DNA from: Desulfobacterales bacterium CG23_combo_of_CG06-09_8_20_14_all_51_8 | GTDB lineage: Bacteria > Desulfobacterota > Desulfobacteria > Desulfobacterales > Desulfosalsimonadaceae | DNA: 7,522 nt | Assembly (NCBI GenBank): GCA_002772195.1 | Contig: PCSG01000361.1 | Span: 2,454-9,975 of the forward strand | Direction: 5' to 3' | Part shown: positions 1-6,938 of the stretch, in pieces | Layout: each line of letters opens with the position of its first letter | How positions within the stretch are numbered: the first letter of the stretch is position 1 | Notes under the pieces: model-generated | What the model was told of the DNA's origin: nothing | Databases searched by the model: none | The model's input: the letters and a program-made list of their open reading frames with translations, nothing else | Program-made: the position numbers and the translations under genes

Positions 1-531
1 ACTATCCGTTCCGCCATGTCCGTGGCAAGGGCCTGCGGGGCGAGCTCAGTGGTGCTTACCACAGGCCGCCGCACGGAAAAATACGCCCAGGCGTTTTTTC
101 CGGATTTGTCCGAGGAAAATTTTATCCAGATGGGAGATTTTTTTCAAATGTCCATGAAATGCGTTGCAGATAATGGGTTTCCCCAGGTCACACTGGCGGT
201 ATTTTTCGGCAAGGCCCTTAAAATGGCCCAGGGTTTTCCCCATACCCATGCTTCCAAATCCGACCTGACGATGGATTGGCTCGCCAGGCTGGCCGAGGAA
301 ATCACTGGAAACAAGGCCCTGACCAAAAAAATTTCCCAGGCCAACACGGCCCGCCACGCCTTTGGCATGGTGTTTCCCCACTATCCCAAGGTATTGGAGA
401 AGGTGGGATCTTTCATGATTCAATCGGCGATGGGATTCTGCAAAGGGAAAACCTGTGTGCGGGCCATTATTTTTGACTTTGACGGCAACATAGCTTTTGA
501 TTCGGATAAGCGACAGGATCAATCCCAATGA
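1..531 (+). CDS. cbiD: Cobalt-precorrin-5B (C1)-methyltransferase CbiD, C-terminal part (5' truncated by window)
   Basis: CbiD transfers a methyl group from S-adenosylmethionine to C1 of cobalt-precorrin-5B, giving cobalt-precorrin-6A; it is a cytoplasmic enzyme of the anaerobic corrin pathway. The reading frame is open from base 1 and codes 176 residues before the TGA at 529-531, about half of the usual 360-380. The Met codon at 16 is internal, because conserved sequence (TIRSAMSVARACG) continues upstream of it. Family marks are the strand-loop VVLTTGRRTEKYA (window residues 17-29), the segment FGKALKMAQGFPHTHASKSD, and the closing hydrophobic strand AIIFDFDGN. In many relatives the loop reads TTGGRSE or similar; here it is TTGRRTE, a mild variation that I do not read as inactivation. 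The stop overlaps the start of the cbiE-cbiT gene by 4 nt (ATGA). The identification is firm; the N-terminal half cannot be judged. Confidence 0.93.
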   Translation, partial: TIRSAMSVARACGASSVVLTTGRRTEKYAQAFFPDLSEENFIQMGDFFQMSMKCVADNGFPQVTLAVFFGKALKMAQGFPHTHASKSDLTMDWLARLAEEITGNKALTKKISQANTARHAFGMVFPHYPKVLEKVGSFMIQSAMGFCKGKTCVRAIIFDFDGNIAFDSDKRQDQSQ

Positions 532-1766
532 TTATGCACGAAGAGACTGAAAAAAAAATTGTCCACGTCATCGGCATGGGTCTTTCACCCCGTGACCTGA
601 CCCAGTCCCACCTGGACCTCATCCATCAGGCCCAGGTACTGGTGGGCGGCAGGCGCCATCTGGAAACATTCAGTCATATTCCGGCCATGCAGAGGGAAAT
701 TATCGGCCCCATTTCGGAAGTGCTGGAATTTATCCGGGAGAAAATGGACACCCTGCAGGTGGTGGTCCTGGCCTCAGGCGACCCCTTGTTTTTCGGCATC
801 GGCAAAACCCTGGTTGATCATCTTGGGCCGGACAGGGTCGTGATTCACCCCAATATAACCAGCATGGCGGCCGCCTTCGCCCGCCTTAAACTGCCCTGGC
901 AGGAGGCTTCCTGGGTAAGCCTCCATGGTAAAAAAGAAATGGCTTCCCTGGAAACCGCCATGAATGAAAAGTCCCTTCTTTGCGTGTTTACGGACCCGGC
1001 CAATAATCCGGATGCCATTGCCCAAACAGTGGGGGCGCACAATATGCCCTGGAATATGTGGGTTCTGGAAAGACTGGGAACCCCGGATGAAAAAATCACG
1101 CTCCTGGACCCTGCACAGACCGGTACCGAAAGTTATGCCCAGCCCAATGTGGTGGTGCTGAAAAAAAAAGAATGGAATGATCCCCCCGGTCCTTTGCGTC
1201 TGGGAACGCCGGACCACTGGTTTGTTCACGAAAAAGGGCTGATTACCAAGGCCCCGGTTCGGGCGGTTGTCCTGTCCATGCTGCGCCTGGAAAAACACCA
1301 TACCCTGTGGGACCTGGGCGCAGGCAGCGGGTCCGTTGGGTTGGAAGCCACCCTCCTTCTTACCCAGGGACTTGTTTACGCAGTGGAAAAAAACGCCGAA
1401 CGTATCAGGCAAATCCGGGCCAATGCCGAGAAATTTAAGGTGAAAAACCTGACCGCAGTCCATATTGACATGCCGGACGGCCTGGACCGGTTACCCCGGC
1501 CCCACCGGGTGTTCATCGGCGGGGGTGGCAACGTTCTGCCGGGGATTCTGGAAAAGGCGGCCGTTTTTTTAGAACCCGGGGGCCTAATCGTTGTCAACGC
1601 CGTGCTTTTGGAAACCTTGACCATGGCCGTCAAGCGATTGGAAGAAATGAAATTTAAAACCAGCGTCACCCAAATCCAGGTGAGCCAGTCCAGAAAAATG
1701 CCCTGGGGCCAATACATGGAATCTTTGAACCCCGTGTGGATCATCGTTGGTGAAAAGGAAAAATAA
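528..1766 (+). CDS. cbiET: Bifunctional cobalt-precorrin-6B/7 methyltransferase-decarboxylase, CbiE-CbiT fusion (CobL-like)
   Basis: This 412-residue protein joins two enzymes that are separate in Salmonella. Residues 1 to about 211 are CbiE, which methylates C5. It shows the opening strand VIGMG (14-18), VLVGGRRHLETF, and the tetrapyrrole methylase SAM loop LASGDPLFFGIG with D85. From about residue 220 onward is CbiT, which methylates C15 and decarboxylates the ring C acetate. It has a Rossmann SAM motif, LWDLGAGSGSVG (D262 to G268), an acidic residue after strand 2 (AVEKN), and FIGGGGN. The length matches the aerobic fusion CobL (about 400), but the neighbours cbiD, cbiF, cbiG and cbiH place it in the anaerobic pathway. 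The start at 528 overlaps cbiD's stop (ATGA) with AGGA at 515-518; a second ATG at 534 is possible. A run of nine A's lies at the domain junction and another near the start. Confidence 0.95.
   Translation: MIMHEETEKKIVHVIGMGLSPRDLTQSHLDLIHQAQVLVGGRRHLETFSHIPAMQREIIGPISEVLEFIREKMDTLQVVVLASGDPLFFGIGKTLVDHLGPDRVVIHPNITSMAAAFARLKLPWQEASWVSLHGKKEMASLETAMNEKSLLCVFTDPANNPDAIAQTVGAHNMPWNMWVLERLGTPDEKITLLDPAQTGTESYAQPNVVVLKKKEWNDPPGPLRLGTPDHWFVHEKGLITKAPVRAVVLSMLRLEKHHTLWDLGAGSGSVGLEATLLLTQGLVYAVEKNAERIRQIRANAEKFKVKNLTAVHIDMPDGLDRLPRPHRVFIGGGGNVLPGILEKAAVFLEPGGLIVVNAVLLETLTMAVKRLEEMKFKTSVTQIQVSQSRKMPWGQYMESLNPVWIIVGEKEK
1161..1169 (+). other. A9 homopolymer at the CbiE-CbiT linker (possible slippage site)
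   Basis: Nine consecutive A's encode K212-K214 straight after the last predicted CbiE strand (NVVVL) and before the CbiT domain. They contain an in-phase A AAA AAA heptamer. After a shift to the -1 frame, translation would read Arg-Met-Glu and stop at the TGA at 1178-1180, giving a roughly 217-residue CbiE without CbiT. The tract and the stop are seen directly; that slippage happens is speculation. A second A9 run lies at 550-558, so such runs are not unique to the boundary. Confidence 0.4.
1756..1759 (+). promoter_or_regulatory. Ribosome binding site deciding the cbiF start
   Basis: AGGA lies 8 nt before the ATG at 1768. It favours that start over the in-frame TTG at 1747, which would add seven non-conserved residues (MVKRKNK) and lies within the end of the cbiE-cbiT gene. 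The site is itself inside the last codons of the cbiE-cbiT gene, as expected for coupled translation. Confidence 0.6.
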
Positions 1767-1767
1767 A

Positions 1768-2532
1768 ATGGAAAAACATCCCATCATATTTGCAGGCGCA
1801 GGGCCGGGAGCCCCGGACCTGATCACGGTCAGGGGAATGAAGGCTTTAGAACAGGCGGATTATATCCTTTATGCGGGCTCTTTGGTGCCGGAGGCCGTAC
1901 TGACATGGGCGAAAAACGGCGCAAAGATAGAAAGCAGCGCGTCCATGCACCTGGATCAAATGGTGGAGAAAATGGCACAGGCCTGGGAGCAGGGGCAAAG
2001 GGTTGTGCGGCTTCATACCGGAGATCCTTCCCTGTATGGCGCGATAAAGGAACAAATGGACCGACTGGAGCGGCTTGGCATACCCTGTGAGGTTATCCCT
2101 GGTGTGACCGCCGCTTTTGCGGCTGCGGCTGCGCTGAAAACAGAGTACACCGTTCCGGGTATTTCCCAGACCCTCATATTGACCCGCATTTCGGGCAGAA
2201 CCCCTGTGCCGGAAAAGGAATCCCTCCTGTCCCTGGCCGAACACAAAGCATCCATGGCCATTTATTTGAGTTCCGGCATGGCGGAAGCGGTGGCCGAAAG
2301 TTTAAGCAAAGCCTATGGACCTTTAGCGCCCTGCGTCATTGCCTATAAAGTCAGTCACCCGGAGCAGAAAATTATCCAAACGACTGTGGATAAGCTGGCA
2401 AAAGTCATGGCGGAAAACAAAATCAACCGCCATGCCTTAATTATTGCGGGGCCTTTCCTGGAGGCAGGGGACAATGCCCAGTCCCTGCTTTACCACAAGC
2501 AATTCTCCCATGGATACCGAAAGGAATCATGA
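1768..2532 (+). CDS. cbiF: Cobalt-precorrin-4 C(11)-methyltransferase CbiF
   Basis: CbiF methylates C11 of cobalt-precorrin-4 using S-adenosylmethionine, giving cobalt-precorrin-5A, the substrate of CbiG encoded next. The 254 residues match the family length (about 250). The class III methylase features are in order: the first strand and glycine-rich loop FAGAGPGAPDLITVRG (G10-G14), ADYILYAGSLV, the signature loop LHTGDPSLYGA (H83, G85, D86), EVIPGVTAAFAAAA, and the C11-methylase block of threonines and arginines (TLILTRISGRTPVPE), then MAIYLSS and the closing ALIIAGPFL. The start at 1768 is preferred because AGGA lies 8 nt upstream and the protein then begins directly before the first strand. 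One base separates it from the cbiE-cbiT gene, and its stop overlaps cbiG by 4 nt. No defect is visible. CobM, the aerobic equivalent, is the only serious alternative name; the neighbours favour CbiF. Confidence 0.95.
   Translation: MEKHPIIFAGAGPGAPDLITVRGMKALEQADYILYAGSLVPEAVLTWAKNGAKIESSASMHLDQMVEKMAQAWEQGQRVVRLHTGDPSLYGAIKEQMDRLERLGIPCEVIPGVTAAFAAAAALKTEYTVPGISQTLILTRISGRTPVPEKESLLSLAEHKASMAIYLSSGMAEAVAESLSKAYGPLAPCVIAYKVSHPEQKIIQTTVDKLAKVMAENKINRHALIIAGPFLEAGDNAQSLLYHKQFSHGYRKES
2521..2525 (+). promoter_or_regulatory. Ribosome binding site of cbiG
   Basis: AAGGA lies within the last codons of cbiF. It is 3 nt from the ATG at 2529 and 6 nt from the ATG at 2532. The second distance is more usual, so the true cbiG start may be 2532, making the junction a TGATG with a 1-nt overlap rather than ATGA. 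Only the first methionine would change. Confidence 0.55.
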
Positions 2533-3575
2533 TGGCATGGTCTGGCAAAAAACTGGCTGTCTGGGCCATCACCCCCAAGGGCGCGGAGCTGGCCCTGCAA
2601 GTAAAGGAAAAATGGGGCAACGCGGATCTGTTTCTTTCCGCCACCTTGAATGTTGAGGCGGATTTTAAACCATTCAGTTCCTTTTCCCAAAGCCTGGAAG
2701 TAATGTTTCCCCGATATGATGGGCATTATTTTATCATGGCCACGGGCATTGTGGTCCGATTGATCGCAAATTTTCTAAAAGACAAAACCACGGACCCGGC
2801 TGTGGTGGTAGGAGACGAGGCAGGCCATTTTGTGATCAGCCTGGTTTCCGGGCATATCGGAGGGGCCAACGAGCTGGCCCGGGAACTTGCCGCTGACATA
2901 GGTGCTCAGGCGGTGATCACCACTTCCACAGACGTGAACGAACTCCCCGGCATTGACGTGCTTGCCCGGAACCTTGGGCTTTATATCGAAAACACCCCGG
3001 CCATTAAACATGTGAGCATGGCTTATATCCAGGACCGGGCATTGCCCCTGCATGATCCCTACAACCTGGTGCGGCCCCATATTCCCAAAGAACTGATTGA
3101 GGAACCCGCCATGTTTTCCCCCGCCCGGTCCGGGGTGTTTGTGGATTATGAAGTCCGGGATTTGCCCGGGCAGGTTCTGGTTTTGCGGCCAAAATGTCTG
3201 GTGGCCGGAATTGGATGCCGGCGGGGCGTGCCAAAAGAAGAACTGGAATTCTTTATACTCGGCATTTTTAGGGCGCACCATCTTTCCATCCACAGTCTTG
3301 CCAAAATTGTTTCCGTTGACCTTAAGGAAAATGAGCCGGGCCTCAATCAACTGGCAACGGATTTGGGAGTGCCCATCTGTTTTTATTCAACCGATCAATT
3401 AAACCAGGTGGAGATGGTTCCCAATCCCTCTTTCCTGGTGGACAAGCACATAGGAGTCAAAAGCGTATGCGAAGCAGCAGCCATTCTGGCGACAGGGCGG
3501 AATCACCTGATTGTGCCCAAGCAGACAAACAAAACAGCGACCATTGCCATAGCAATAATGCCCTTTACATCGTAG
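2529..3575 (+). CDS. cbiG: Cobalt-precorrin-5A hydrolase CbiG
   Basis: CbiG opens the delta-lactone of cobalt-precorrin-5A and releases the extruded carbon as acetaldehyde, giving cobalt-precorrin-5B for CbiD. It is a hallmark of the anaerobic route. The 348 residues hold the three usual regions. The N-terminal part has IMATGIVVRLIA (69-80), DPAVVVGDEAGHFVISLVSGHIGGAN (89-114, given here as the consensus-bearing stretch) and ITTSTDV (130-136). A variable middle region follows, about 145-215. The C-terminal domain has LVAGIGCRRG (224-233), IVSVDLKENEPGLNQLA and FYSTDQL, and ends in the expected strand KTATIAIA. The conserved fold therefore runs to the last codons. The start is ATG 2529 or 2532 (see the ribosome binding site). 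The last 109 nt also encode the beginning of cbiH in the -1 frame. No key residue appears to be missing. Confidence 0.95.
   Translation: MMAWSGKKLAVWAITPKGAELALQVKEKWGNADLFLSATLNVEADFKPFSSFSQSLEVMFPRYDGHYFIMATGIVVRLIANFLKDKTTDPAVVVGDEAGHFVISLVSGHIGGANELARELAADIGAQAVITTSTDVNELPGIDVLARNLGLYIENTPAIKHVSMAYIQDRALPLHDPYNLVRPHIPKELIEEPAMFSPARSGVFVDYEVRDLPGQVLVLRPKCLVAGIGCRRGVPKEELEFFILGIFRAHHLSIHSLAKIVSVDLKENEPGLNQLATDLGVPICFYSTDQLNQVEMVPNPSFLVDKHIGVKSVCEAAAILATGRNHLIVPKQTNKTATIAIAIMPFTS
3452..3456 (+). promoter_or_regulatory. Ribosome binding site for cbiH, inside cbiG
   Basis: AGGAG lies 10 nt before the ATG at 3467 and is one of the best Shine-Dalgarno matches in the window. It is well within cbiG, whose stop is at 3573-3575. 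It supports real initiation at 3467 rather than at some unseen start near the cbiG stop. Confidence 0.6.
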
Positions 3576-4321
3576 GCACAGGGCCGGGCAGCCAGGCACA
3601 TATGTCCGGCAGGGCTTTGGAAGTGCTTGGTTTTGTGGATATCGTGGTGGGGTACAAAACCTACCTGGAAATCATTGCACCGGTCATCCGGGACAAAAGG
3701 ACCCATGCCACGGGTATGACCAGAGAAGTGGACCGGGTGGAGGCGGCCATAGAGGCAGCCTTAAACGGCCAGTCCTGCGCGCTGGTTTCCGGTGGAGATC
3801 CGGGCGTATATGCCATGGCCGGCCTGGCGCTGGAAATTCTGGCGAACCGGGGAATTGCCTGCAACACGGGCGCGGAAAACAGCCTGAAAATCGAAGTGGT
3901 GCCCGGCATTCCCGCCCTGTGCGCCGGAGCGGCCCTGTTAGGGGCTCCGCTGACCCATGATTTTGCCGCCATCAGCTTAAGCGATCTGCTCACGCCCTGG
4001 GATCTCATTGAAAAACGTATGGATGCCGCGGCCCTGGCGGATTTTGTCATCGTCATCTACAATCCCAAAAGCAAAAAACGGGACTGGCAATTGGAAAAAG
4101 CCAGAGACATCATCCTCCGGCACCGACCCGGAAACACGCCCGTGGGTATTGTGACAGGGGCCATGCGGGAAAACCAGCGGATTCAACTCTGTTTCCTGGA
4201 AGGTCTGCATCTGATGGAAGTTGACATGCAAAGTATTGTGTTTATAGGAAATTCATCCACATTTAGTTGCGGGAACCTTATGATCACCCCCCGGGGATAC
4301 AGCAAGAAGTACGCAATATGA
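3467..4321 (+). CDS. cbiH: Cobalt-precorrin-3B C(17)-methyltransferase / ring contraction enzyme CbiH with N-terminal extension
   Basis: CbiH methylates C17 of cobalt-precorrin-3B and contracts the macrocycle, giving cobalt-precorrin-4 with its delta-lactone. The core starts at residue 33 with LYIVGTGPG and continues with DIVVGYKTYLEII, the SAM loop SGGDPGVYAMAG (S108-G113), EVVPGIPALCAGAALLGAPL, the long DFAAISLSDLLTPW, VIVIYNPKSKKRDWQ and GIVTGAMR. The core is about 250 residues, the normal family size. Ahead of it are about 31 polar residues that the family does not need, including an H-C-H (26-28). I read the codons from 3467 to 3560 and found no other ATG, GTG or TTG, so the extension is forced unless a rare start is used. 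The 109-nt overlap with cbiG is out of frame. There is no C-terminal iron-sulfur extension as in some Bacillus CbiH proteins. The stop overlaps cbiP by 4 nt. Confidence 0.93.
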   Translation: MRSSSHSGDRAESPDCAQADKQNSDHCHSNNALYIVGTGPGSQAHMSGRALEVLGFVDIVVGYKTYLEIIAPVIRDKRTHATGMTREVDRVEAAIEAALNGQSCALVSGGDPGVYAMAGLALEILANRGIACNTGAENSLKIEVVPGIPALCAGAALLGAPLTHDFAAISLSDLLTPWDLIEKRMDAAALADFVIVIYNPKSKKRDWQLEKARDIILRHRPGNTPVGIVTGAMRENQRIQLCFLEGLHLMEVDMQSIVFIGNSSTFSCGNLMITPRGYSKKYAI

Positions 4322-5841
4322 AACCGGATAATCAAAAAATGGCAAAATGCCTGGCTGTTTTTGGCACGGGTTCGGACGTCGGCAAGAGCGTGGTCACCAC
4401 GGCCCTGTGCCGGATCTTGTCCGATCGGGGCGTCCGGGTATGCCCATTCAAGGCCCAGAATATGTCCAATAATTCCGGGGTGACGCCGGATGGCCTGGAA
4501 ATGGGCCGCGCCCAAATTGTCCAGGCCGAAGCCGCACGGCTTGCGCCTCATGTTGACATGAACCCCGTGCTCTTAAAACCCATCAGCCAGGTGGGGGCGC
4601 AGGTGGTGCTTTTGGGCAGGGTGCTTCAGGATTTTTCAGCTTCCGGGTATCACAAGGAAAAAGCCCGGCTGTTTAAAACCGCCTGCCAGTCCTTAGACCG
4701 TATGCGGGGTGCCTATGATGCGGTCGTCATGGAAGGGGCCGGGTCCTGCGCCGAGGTCAACCTCATGGATCGGGATATCGTCAACCTGCGCATGGCTGCC
4801 TATGCCCAAGCCCCTGTCATACTGGTGGCGGACATAGACAGAGGAGGGGTCTTTGCCCAGATTGTGGGCACCCTGGCCTGTCTGGAAAAGGAGCAGCAGG
4901 ATCAGATCGCCGGATTTATCATCAACCGGTTTCGGGGCGACATCTCTCTGTTTAGAGATGGTGTGTCCTGGATCGAACAGCAAACCGGCAAAAAGGTTTT
5001 TGGGGTGCTGCCATGGTTTGACCATTTTCATATTCAATCGGAAGATTCGGTGGTTATCGAACGTCCGGAAACCCGGAACAATCCCGGCAAAACGCCCGAC
5101 GTAGCGGTGTTGCGGCTTCCCCATATTTCCAATTTTACGGATTTTGACCCTCTGCTTTGTACCCCTGGCCTGGGGGTGGCGTTTGTGGAAAAGGTCCGGG
5201 ATATTTCTTCCTGCAAGGCGGTTATCCTGCCTGGCTCAAAAAGCACCCGGAATGATCTGGACTGGCTGGAAAAAACCGGCTGGCGCGCCAAAATAAAGGA
5301 ATACGCCGAAAACGGCGGGCATGTGGTGGGCATCTGCGGCGGTTACCAGATGCTTGGCAGGGAAGTGCAAGACCCCGAAGGATTGGAAGGAAAACCCGGA
5401 ACCAGCCGGGGCCTGAATCTGCTGCCCCATATGACTGTGCTGAAAGCCCCTAAAACCACTACGCTCACCCGGTTTGCCTGGGATGGTGTCATGGGTTGCG
5501 GCTATGAAATCCACATGGGCCAGACAACCTTGCCTGAAAATTCTGGTAAGGAAAAATCCGATATGCCTGGCTGGCTGATGGTGATGGAACGTAACCGGCA
5601 ATCCTGCCAGGCCCCCGACGGCGCTGTCTTCGAAAACGGCCGGATCATGGGAACTTACATGCATGGATTTTTCGATACGCCCGCCATATTAAAAAAATGG
5701 CTCACGTGCTTGGGACTTGATGGCTTGGAACCACCAGACAAATCGGCCATGCAGGTCAGAAATCGTCAGTATGATCTCCTGGCCCGGCATTTTGAAAATC
5801 ATGTGGATGTGGACACCATCATTTCGGGAATCTGTGCATGA
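4318..5841 (+). CDS. cbiP: Cobyric acid synthase CbiP (CobQ), glutamine-hydrolysing
   Basis: CbiP uses ATP and glutamine to amidate the b, d, e and g carboxylates of adenosylcobyrinate a,c-diamide, giving adenosylcobyrate, one substrate of CbiB. The 507-residue length is typical. The N-terminal dethiobiotin-synthetase-like ATPase has a P-loop variant, GTGSDVGKS (G16-S24), then KAQNMSNNSGVT, GRAQIVQAEAA, NPVLLKPISQVGAQVVLLG, VVMEGAGSCAEVNL and LVADIDRGGVFAQIVGT. The C-terminal type I glutamine amidotransferase domain has LPGSKST, the nucleophile elbow GICGGYQMLG with C340, and the catalytic histidine in TYMHGFFD (H449). The ATG at 4318 overlaps cbiH's stop (ATGA) and is preferred over an in-frame TTG at 4267, which lies inside cbiH and adds 17 residues (MREPYDHPPG...) unlike the family. 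The Shine-Dalgarno signal is weak, so coupling to cbiH is likely. In Salmonella cbiP closes the operon; here it follows cbiH. Confidence 0.96.
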   Translation: MKPDNQKMAKCLAVFGTGSDVGKSVVTTALCRILSDRGVRVCPFKAQNMSNNSGVTPDGLEMGRAQIVQAEAARLAPHVDMNPVLLKPISQVGAQVVLLGRVLQDFSASGYHKEKARLFKTACQSLDRMRGAYDAVVMEGAGSCAEVNLMDRDIVNLRMAAYAQAPVILVADIDRGGVFAQIVGTLACLEKEQQDQIAGFIINRFRGDISLFRDGVSWIEQQTGKKVFGVLPWFDHFHIQSEDSVVIERPETRNNPGKTPDVAVLRLPHISNFTDFDPLLCTPGLGVAFVEKVRDISSCKAVILPGSKSTRNDLDWLEKTGWRAKIKEYAENGGHVVGICGGYQMLGREVQDPEGLEGKPGTSRGLNLLPHMTVLKAPKTTTLTRFAWDGVMGCGYEIHMGQTTLPENSGKEKSDMPGWLMVMERNRQSCQAPDGAVFENGRIMGTYMHGFFDTPAILKKWLTCLGLDGLEPPDKSAMQVRNRQYDLLARHFENHVDVDTIISGICA

Positions 5842-6938
5842 TTATCGGACACGGGGGCAATATCGCCCAGGCCGCTGCCAAAGCCGGGCTTCGCATGGAG
5901 CAAATTACGGATATGAGCTCCAACACCAATCCTTTGGGACCTTTGCCCGGCATGGTGGCGCATTTGAAAAAATCCATGAACGCCGTCACCAGACTGCCCG
6001 AGGCCGATTCTCAGGCCGTGGTGAAGGCCTTTGCCGGATTGAACAGCCTGGACCCTTCCCGCATTCTGGCCGCCGGTGGCACCACGCAGTTGATCTATTC
6101 AATTCCAAGGCTTTTTCCCTCAGGTCGTGCGCTCATTCTTGGTCCCACGTACTCGGACTACGCCGATGCCTGCGCCATGAATGGCGTGAATTTTACTTTC
6201 GCTTTTCCGGATAGCGGTCGGAATTTTGCCCACGACCCGGACCGGATTGCCGGGAGTGCGGCGGATTGCGATCTGGTTTTTCTGTGTAACCCCAACAATC
6301 CAACGGGTGATTTATACGCACCGGACGCGCTCGGTTGGCTTGCCCGAAAATGTCCGGCCACGGTTTTTGTCCTCGATGAATCCTATTTACCATTTGCGCC
6401 GGAATCCGCATCCCTGTCCATGGCCGGGACCCGCCTGCCCAATGTATTGGTGCTGAGCTCCTTTTCCAAGATTTACAAGGTGCCGGGCCTACGCATCGGC
6501 TTTGCCATCGCCCCGAAAAGATTAAAGAAAAAATTGGAGGGTTTTCAAATGCCATGGAGCATGGGAAGCCTGGCTCAGGAAGCGGTTCTATTCGCGGCGG
6601 GCAATAAAGATGCGGCCCTTGGGTATATTGAAAAAACAGCCGATTATGTGGCCTGTGAAAGAAAATCCATGGAAGAAAAAATAAAGGGAACGGCTGGGAT
6701 CACGATTTATCCTGGAGTTACCCCCTTTGTGCTGTTCCGGTTGCCTCCTGGATTTAAGCCCGGCAGGGTTTGGAAAGAAATGCTGGAGCATCGTATCCTG
6801 GTGCGGGATTGCGCGAATTTTCAGGGCCTTGGCCCCCAGTTTGTGCGCGTGTCCCTCAAGGATAGGAAAGCCAACGCCAGGGTGGGCGACCTTTTGATTT
6901 CTCTTGCTGGAAACGCTTCTTTGAAGGGAAATGCCTGA
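5838..6938 (+). CDS. cobD: Threonine-phosphate decarboxylase CobD (PLP-dependent, aminotransferase fold)
   Basis: CobD decarboxylates L-threonine O-3-phosphate to (R)-1-amino-2-propanol O-2-phosphate, the linker that CbiB attaches to adenosylcobyrate. The 366 residues match the family (about 360). It opens with GHGGN and then MSSNTNPLGPLP, typical of CobD/CobC. The pyridoxal phosphate site is complete: CNPNNPTGD (N151-G157), VLDESYLPF (D180, E181), LSSFSKIYKVPGLRIGF with Schiff-base K211, and a C-terminal arginine in FVRVSLK (R337) expected to hold the substrate carboxylate. Histidinol-phosphate aminotransferase is the closest alternative, but the HGGN start and the neighbours cbiP and cbiB favour CobD. 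The name is ambiguous: in Pseudomonas-type nomenclature this gene is cobC, and cobD means the CbiB enzyme. The start overlaps cbiP's stop (ATGA), with a modest GGGA at 5826-5829. Confidence 0.92.
   Translation: MIIGHGGNIAQAAAKAGLRMEQITDMSSNTNPLGPLPGMVAHLKKSMNAVTRLPEADSQAVVKAFAGLNSLDPSRILAAGGTTQLIYSIPRLFPSGRALILGPTYSDYADACAMNGVNFTFAFPDSGRNFAHDPDRIAGSAADCDLVFLCNPNNPTGDLYAPDALGWLARKCPATVFVLDESYLPFAPESASLSMAGTRLPNVLVLSSFSKIYKVPGLRIGFAIAPKRLKKKLEGFQMPWSMGSLAQEAVLFAAGNKDAALGYIEKTADYVACERKSMEEKIKGTAGITIYPGVTPFVLFRLPPGFKPGRVWKEMLEHRILVRDCANFQGLGPQFVRVSLKDRKANARVGDLLISLAGNASLKGNA
6924..6929 (+). promoter_or_regulatory. Ribosome binding site of cbiB
   Basis: AAGGGA lies 8 nt before the ATG at 6938, within the last codons of cobD. 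It fixes the cbiB start at the TGATG junction, where the two genes share one base. Confidence 0.6.

Noticed and set aside
550..558. A second run of nine A's near the start of the cbiE-cbiT gene as a regulatory slippage site.
   Set aside because: A -1 shift there leads only to an early stop at 593-595 after about 20 residues, with no sensible product. It is more likely just Glu-Lys-Lys codons.
774..1463. Long antisense open frame (229 codons) opposite the cbiE-cbiT gene; similar ones at 46-528 and 2775-3350.
   Set aside because: They lie wholly opposite well-identified genes, show no recognisable motif, and are rich in Gly, His, Pro and Phe as expected from the complement of a codon-biased gene. 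They are shadows.
1747..1767. TTG start that would lengthen CbiF by seven residues.
   Set aside because: It lies inside the end of the cbiE-cbiT gene with no good ribosome binding site; the ATG at 1768 has AGGA at the right distance.
3467..3575. Programmed -1 frameshift making a CbiG-CbiH fusion, since cbiH is in the -1 frame of cbiG.
   Set aside because: I read the CbiG codons across the overlap and found no in-phase X XXY YYZ heptamer, and a good AGGAG with ATG already explains cbiH initiation.
4267..4317. TTG start that would lengthen CbiP by 17 residues.
   Set aside because: It is embedded in the conserved end of cbiH and adds residues not expected in CbiP; the ATGA junction at 4318 fits the pattern of the other genes.
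5717..6214. Open frame of 165 codons on the + strand spanning the cbiP-cobD junction, and another at 6961-7470 over cbiB.
   Set aside because: Both are out of frame with clearly identified cbiP, cobD and cbiB and carry no family signature.
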